NCBI RefSeq assembly: GCF_032854445.1
Contig: NC_088301.1
Span: 1,986,001-2,050,000 of the forward strand
Reading direction: 5' to 3'
DNA from: Liolophura sinensis
Taxonomy: Eukaryota; Mollusca; Polyplacophora; Chitonida; Chitonidae
Length of the DNA stretch: 64,000 nucleotides
The notes under the pieces are model-generated. The model was not told where the DNA came from, did no database searches, and saw only the letters and a list, made by a program, of their open reading frames with translations. Of this stretch, positions 58,801 to 64,000 are shown piece by piece. Numbering within the stretch: the stretch's first letter is position 1; each line of letters opens with the position of its first letter. Made by a program: the position numbers and the translations under genes.

Positions 58801-59903
58801 GCCTGCAGCGCATTTCCCATTTTTTGCATATGTAAAATATCACCTAGCGCCTTTTTTTTGTGCAGTTTTTGTAATGATGAGCTAAAATATCCTCGAACGC
58901 ATTTTGCACTGTTTGTCCCAGGTGCCTTCCGCATTTTTTGTGTCAGCTTTGAAGAAAATGAAAATAGAACCCTTTTTCTTCTTTCTGATGTTAAATTCCA
59001 AAAGCCTTGTTGCCACATCAAGAACGCATTGTTTCGGGTGACGTCATAATTATTCGGAAACAACTGGCATGCTGGACAATAGGAGATTAATTTGTTTTAC
59101 AGTAGGCGGACCAACAAGCGGTTAGGACAAACTGCATCCACTAACAGTTTTCATTACTGTTTTCGACTACGTTGTATTTTATTACAGAATTTCCTGTCAT
59201 GCTATTCTGCTATTAGATCATATACTACAAGATATAAAATATAATTCATCTATTAAGGTTATATCATACTTAAATCTGTAAATAATTTCAAATATGGCAG
59301 TGTCAGAAACAGGTAGAGATTAGGTAACTGGTGTCCCTTTCCCTCAAGACATACCCGACTCCGCCCATTCCCCAGCATGCCAATTGTTTTGGAATAATTA
59401 GGACGTCACTCGAGGTTTTCGCCGTCGAAACTGTGCTAATGCAGTTTAACATAATGAACAAGAAAAAGTTTTCTAATTCCATTTTCTTTGCAAGGATATG
59501 AATTTTAACACATCGACGTGTAGAGCTTGTGTTTTTTTTGTCGGGGGAATGACTGATTTTACAGACAGTTGGATAAAGGAGACTCGCTAAAAGAAATACT
59601 CTATAGTATGATATACTTTTGCAGTTCCCCTGAACCCCACGCAGACAAATCTCGTGGATGCTGTTATTTACGACAAACTGAAAGTGACAGACGCCATGAA
59701 GTACTTCCCGTATTTAATGCCAGAGCAGACGCCAGCCTTTGAGGACGAAAATTTGTTGGCAGCGGACGAGTCCATAAACAGATGTAACGATGGTGCCTTG
59801 GACCTTTCGGCGTTCACCTCAGGACGCCTCTCTCCCGGAGCTGACAATTTCTGTATGACACAGTCATCTGGCTCTTGGCTATCAGACTGTGCTGTATATA
59901 ACG
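52852..59903 (+). CDS. LTD-C: secreted lamin-tail-domain gene, 3'-incomplete
   Basis: Exon 1 (52852-53227) encodes a signal peptide (MLLVKSIAWLWAVLVSPGCL) and the first LTD half: ADILINEINSDNP, AEFVELWNPDDC, SLDGYTLVLFNGF, GYFVIGS and NALQNGLGKADSVALY. Exon 2 (59625-59903) encodes NLVDAVIYDKL, ESINRC and FTSGRLSPGADNFC. Both exons end in phase 1 with GT donors, as in LTD-B. The 6.4-kb intron holds an antisense Gypsy element. An upstream in-frame ATG at 52813 exists, but the start at 52852 places the signal peptide at the N terminus. A third exon (PAN-like in LTD-B) was not found before the window end, so the gene continues beyond it, lies in an unrecognised exon, or is truncated. Confidence 0.72.
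53835..54125. repeat. 44-bp minisatellite
   Basis: Six to seven units (CTCCTGGTCACAGTCAATGG, GCTTGACGTCTGGACACACG, TTCA), in LTD-C intron 1 just beyond the integrase end of the Gypsy element. Confidence 0.9.
54541..54885 (-). mobile_element. SINE II inserted into the Gypsy integrase, with target duplication
   Basis: Full-length copy in minus orientation: tRNA-like head (ATAGTACAGCTGATATAGCG, box-B-like GGGTCAATCCTGG), central TTCCTCGCTTGGCGTTCAGC, AGTGAAGCAGCACTAGATAA and 3' end AAGTACGACGTTAAACCCC with CACT tail. CGTTGAGCAG at 54530-54539 and CGCTGAGCAG at 54886-54895 flank it, a 10-bp duplication with one change. Integrase homology continues directly on both sides. Confidence 0.88.
57562..57984 (-). 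pseudogene. Gypsy gag fragment
   Basis: Frame of about 140 codons including LPFENEDARQDMDTILRLME, TSVIYERYVFKHAVHGETI, LHDELIRNRIVCGMPCNGVR and KLLHESELTHKKG. The IRNRIVCG and ETSVIYERYVF motifs resemble gag regions of Gypsy elements widespread in marine invertebrates. An upstream stop interrupts the frame near 57985. Part of the element at 54235-58030. Confidence 0.7.
58031..59624. other. LTD-C intron, remainder
   Basis: AT-rich. From about 58720 to 58940, short irregular repeats around GCATTTTTTGCATATG and AGCGCATTTTCCC occur. No gene seen. Confidence 0.5.
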
Positions 59904-60681
59904 GTACGACACATTGCTTACTACTACCGGTATTTAAAAAAAAATTGGTCATAAATCTTGATCATACTACAGCCTGTTTCCGTTCAGTCATATTTTTTCT
60001 ATATTGAAAGAAATTAAAAGGATGAAAGTAACGATAGTTCAAAATCTTTTGAAAGCTGTATGCAGAAAACTACGCTCAGTTAGGTTATGAACAGTTTCTG
60101 CGAGATTTTAATGGTTTCAGTTCTGAGCAGGGTTTTAACGACAACATTAGATGTCGGTGACGTCAATTATTTTTCTGTGCACATGATACAGGATTATCAG
60201 TAGGTTACATAATACCATCAGCAGAGTTAAGTATATGACCTCATGTTAATCGCTGACAATTTAATCAAGATAGTTCTTGAAGTAGGTTTCAGTAACCTTG
60301 TTTTCCTTTCACTTTAATATCTGGACGAAGTCATACCACACACAGCTCTTCTGCACCTGTTTGCTCGTCTCACTAAATTCTAACTGGCCTACATACAGCA
60401 TGTATTAGAATTCCATTAGACATCTTCTGAGCGCACAATTTTGTAAAATGTCATGTGTCCCACCAACCGGGCCGTCTGGCAGTAAAACGGTAAAAAAAAA
60501 AATCCCGAATAGAAAAGAGACATATCTAAACGTCACACAACTTACGATTGTTATAGGATCCTAATAAGATCATCATCGTAAACATCACAACAGCGCAGCA
60601 CACAAAGCTCCTCTGCACCTGTATGTTCTCTTCACTCCAAGATGTTCTCATCTCCCCACGATACTCCCATCTGCCCACCAC
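59904..60681. other. Sequence downstream of LTD-C exon 2
   Basis: Starts with a donor GTACGA. No PAN-like exon was recognised. Otherwise AT-rich without features. Confidence 0.5.
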
Positions 60682-61003
60682 CGGCCCCGCTAGCACACCT
60701 GGTAGAGCGGTAGATGCAGGGTCAATCCTGGGTCTAGTCAAACCTAAGACTTCAAAACAGGAACTTGCAGCTTCCTCGCTTGGCGTTCAGCATGAAGGGG
60801 ATAGTGCATTGGCTCGGGCGGGGCAGCTTAAATGCCTTCGGTAAGGCGTGTCAGAGAAGCAGCACTAGATAAAAGAGCGGTGGAAATCCATTCTGCAACA
60901 AAGAGGCACATTACATGCATTCTAAGGATTCCTTCGTCGTCATATGACTGAAAAATTGTTAAGTACGACGTTCAACCCCAAGCACTCACTCACTCACTCA
61001 TCT
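60682..61003 (+). mobile_element. SINE II copy, full length
   Basis: Head CGCTAGCACACCTGGTAGAG with box-B-like GGGTCAATCCTGG, then CTTCCTCGCTTGGCGTTCAG, GCCTTCGGTAAGGCGTG, CGTCGTCATATGACTGAAAA, AAGTACGACGTTCAACCCC and a (CACT)n tail. It abuts the 19-bp minisatellite. Confidence 0.88.
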
Positions 61004-61004
61004 G

Positions 61005-64000
61005 CCTACAAAGCTCCCATCTCCCTACGATTCTCGCATCTTCCTCGGAAGCTCAAATCTGCCCATCTCCCGACGAAGTTCCCAGCTCCCCACGATACCT
61101 CCATTTCCCCGCGAAGCTCAAATCTTCCCATCTCCCGACGAAGCTCCCATCTCCCCACGACACTCCCATCTCCCCACGGCACTCCCATCTCCCCACGAAG
61201 CTCAAATCTCACCAATAAGATCTCATCTTCCCACGAAGCTTTCATCTCCTGACGAAGCTCACATCTCCCCACGGCACTCCCATCTCCCCACGAAGCTCAA
61301 ATCTCACCACGAAGCTCAAATCTCACCAATAAGATCTCAGCTGCCCACGACGTTTTCCTCTCCCTCACGAAGCTCTCATCTCCCCATGATGCTCCCATCC
61401 CCCCCCCCCCCACCCAAGATCTCATCTCCCCAAGATACTCAAATCTCCGCACGAAGCTCTCATCTTCCCACGAAGCTCTCATATCCTCACGATATTCCCA
61501 TCTCCCAACGAAGCTCTCCTCACGATACTCCCATCTTCCCAATAAGCCCTCATCTCCTCACGATACTCCCATATCCCCACGAAGCCCTCATCTCCCTACG
61601 AAGCTTTCATCTTCTCACGAAGCTCTCAACTCCCCAAGATACTCCCGTTTACCCATGAAGCTCTTATCTCCCCACGAAGTTCTCATCTCCTCACGAAGTT
61701 TCATCTCTCCACCATGCTCTCATCTCCTCACGATGCTCTCAACTCTCCACGATGCTCTTATCTCCACACGGTGCTCATCACCCTATGATGCTCTCCTCTC
61801 CCTACGATTCTTTCATCTCCCCCACGAAGCTCTCTTCTTCACATGAAGCTCTCATCTCCCCGTGATACTCATCACCCTATAATGCTTTTATCTCCCCCTC
61901 GAAACTCCCATCTCCCCACGAAGCTCGCCTCACCCCAAAATGCTCTCATCTCACCACGATACTCCCATATCCCCACGAAGCCCTCATCTACCCACGAAGC
62001 TCTCATCTCCCTACGAAGCTCTCATCTCTCACGAAGCTCTCACCTTCCAAAGATACTCCCGTTTACCCACGAAGCTCTTATCTCCCCACGAGGCTCTCAT
62101 CTCCTCACGAAGCTTTCATCTCCCTACGATACTCGCATCTCCCCACGAAGTTTTCATCTCCCTACGATCTCTCCACAAAGCTCTCTTCTCTCCTTGAAGC
62201 TCTCATCTCCCCCATGATATTCATCACCCTATGATGTTCTTATTTCCCCATCGATACTCCCATCTCCCCACGAAGCTCACATCTTCCCACGATGCTCTCA
62301 TCTCCGCACGAAGCTCTCATCTCCCCACGAAGCTCACATCTCCCCACAATGCTCTTATCTCCCCACGAAGCTCACATCTCACCACGATGCTCTTATCTCC
62401 CCAAAATGCTCTCATCTCCGCACGATGCTCTCATCTCCCCACAATGCTCTTATCTCCCCAAAATGCTCTCATCTCCGCACGATGCTCCCATCTCTCCACG
62501 AAGCTCTCTTCTCTCCTTGAAGCTCTCATCTCCCCCATGATATTCATCACCCTACGATACTCTTATCTCCCCATCGATACTCCCATCTCCCCACAAAGCT
62601 CACATCTCCCCACAATGCTCTTATCTCCCCAAAATGCTCTCATCTCCGCACGATGCTCGCATCTCTCCACGAAGCTCTCTTCTCTCCTTGAAGCTCTCAT
62701 CTCCCCCATGATATTCATCACCCTACGATACTCTTATCTCCCCATCGATACTCCCATCTCCCCACGAAGCTCACATCTCCCCACAATGCTCTTACCACCC
62801 CAAAATGCTCTCATCTCCGCTCGATGCTCTTATCTTTCCCACCATGCTATCCATCTTCATGCTCTCATCTTCCCCTTGATGATGTCATCACCCCAAAATG
62901 CTTTCATCTCCCCACGATGCTCCCATTTTCCCACGATGCTCCCATCTCCGCACGATTTTCTCATCCCCCCACGATGCCCTTTACTCCTCACGATGTTCTC
63001 ATATCCCCACGATGCCCCTATCTCCTGACGATCTTCTTGTCTCTCCATGATATCATCTCCTCACGATGCCCTTATCTTCCCATAATGCCCCTTTCTCCTC
63101 ACGATCCCCTCATCTCCGACGACGCTCTCATCTCCCCACAATGCTCTCATCTTCCCACGATGCTCTGATCTCCCCCACGAAGTTCTCATCTGTCCCCATC
63201 TCCCCACAATGCCCTTATCTCCCCGCGATGCCATTATCTCCTCACGATGCCTTTACCTCTCCTTCCCCAAGATACCCTTATCTCCTCACAATGCTCTTGT
63301 CTCCCCACGATGTTGTCATCTTCCCACGATGCTCTCATCTCCCCACGATGCCTTTATCTCCTCACGATGCCTTTATCTCACCACGCTGCCCTTATCTCTC
63401 CACGATGCCCTTATCTCCTCACGATGCTCTTGTCTCCTCACAATGCTCTCATCTCCCCACGAAGCTCTCATCTCCCCACGAAGCTCTCATCTTCCCACGA
63501 TCCTCTCATCTCCCCAACGAAGTTCTCATCTGCCCACGATGCCACCATCTCTTCATAATGCCTTTATCTCCCCACGATGCCCTTATCTCCTCACGATGCT
63601 CTCGTCTTCCCACGATGTTTTCATCTCCCCACGATGTTCACATCTACCCACTATCTTCTCACGATGTCCTTATCCCCTCACGATGCCCTTTTCTCCTCAT
63701 GATGGCCTCATCTCCCCACGATGCCTTTATCTCCCCACGCTGCCTTTATCTCCTCACGATTCTCCCATCTCCCCAGGATGCTCTCATCTACCCTACGAAG
63801 TTCTCATCTGCCCACGATGCCCCCATCTCCCCACGATGCTCTCATCTCCTCACGATGCTATCATCTCTCCACGATGCTATCATCGCCCCACGAAGCTTTC
63901 ATCGCCCCACGATGCTCATCACCCTATGATGCTCTTATCTCCCCAACGATACTCCAATCTCCCCGCAAAGTTCTCATCTCCCTACAATATTTCCATCTCC
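61005..64000. repeat. 19-bp C-rich minisatellite, runs off the window
   Basis: More than 150 units of about 19 bp (GCTCTCATCTCCCCACGAT and variants with GAAGCTC, ATACTCC, ATGCCCTTATC). The + strand is strongly pyrimidine-rich. Because 19 is not a multiple of three, open frames repeat every 19 codons (for example LISARCSHLPTMLLSPQNA), and the longest reach 265 and 287 codons. They are repeat artefacts. A higher-order block of about 200-240 bp (units with TTCTCTCCTTGAAGCTCTCA and CCCCATGATATTCATCACCC) recurs near 62180, 62510 and 62690. Confidence 0.93.

Noticed and set aside
61386-63929. Long Ser/Pro/His-rich open frames up to 287 codons
   Set aside because: They follow the 19-bp repeat exactly, with a 19-residue period, occur in several frames, and lack start context or splice sites.

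Overview
The window is genomic DNA from an animal, most likely a lophotrochozoan and probably a mollusc (inference). Genes are split by GT-AG introns, and coding exons are short islands in AT-rich sequence. Several tRNA-headed SINE families recur, with mollusc-style tails (an AATAAATAAAT tail in one, a CACTCACTCACT tail preceded by TACGACGTTAAACCC in the other). Minisatellites are unusually abundant. No bacterial operons, CRISPR arrays or true tRNA/rRNA genes were seen.

Region 1 (1 to about 20.3 kb, + strand) holds the 3' portion of one gene, recognised as CHERP (calcium homeostasis endoplasmic reticulum protein, an SR-like spliceosome-associated protein). Sixteen exons join in phase into 738 codons plus a stop: most of the CID domain, a Gln-rich coil, Pro-rich exons, an RS region, a G-patch and a short basic/acidic tail. 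The SURP end and the first part of the CID lie upstream of the window. The introns carry five different minisatellites (58, 30, 55, 44 and 22 bp units), several SINEs and a 61-bp triplication that copies a splice acceptor.

Region 2 (20.3 to 30.2 kb) is mostly empty intergenic sequence with SINEs, a possible TATA box plus first exon at 24.0-24.2 kb, and a 35-bp minisatellite at its right end.

Region 3 (30.6 to 59.9 kb, + strand) is a cluster of three paralogous secreted lamin-tail-domain (LTD) genes, here called LTD-A, LTD-B and LTD-C. Each has a signal-peptide exon with the first half of the LTD and a second exon with the rest, always joined in phase 1. LTD-B (35731-40718) is complete, with a third exon encoding a PAN/Apple-like domain. 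LTD-A looks like a decaying copy. LTD-C lacks a visible third exon before the window ends.

Mobile DNA fills the gaps in this cluster: a 3.9-kb foldback-like element (41446-45362), a 955-bp TIR element carrying a FLYWCH-domain remnant (46034-46988), a TTAA-flanked insertion and a hairpin element in LTD-B intron 2, a 1.08-kb sequence bounded by 116-bp direct repeats, and a degenerate antisense Ty3/Gypsy element (about 54235-58030) in LTD-C intron 1 that was itself hit by a SINE.

Region 4 (60.7 to 64 kb) is a SINE followed by a 19-bp-unit minisatellite that runs off the end of the window.
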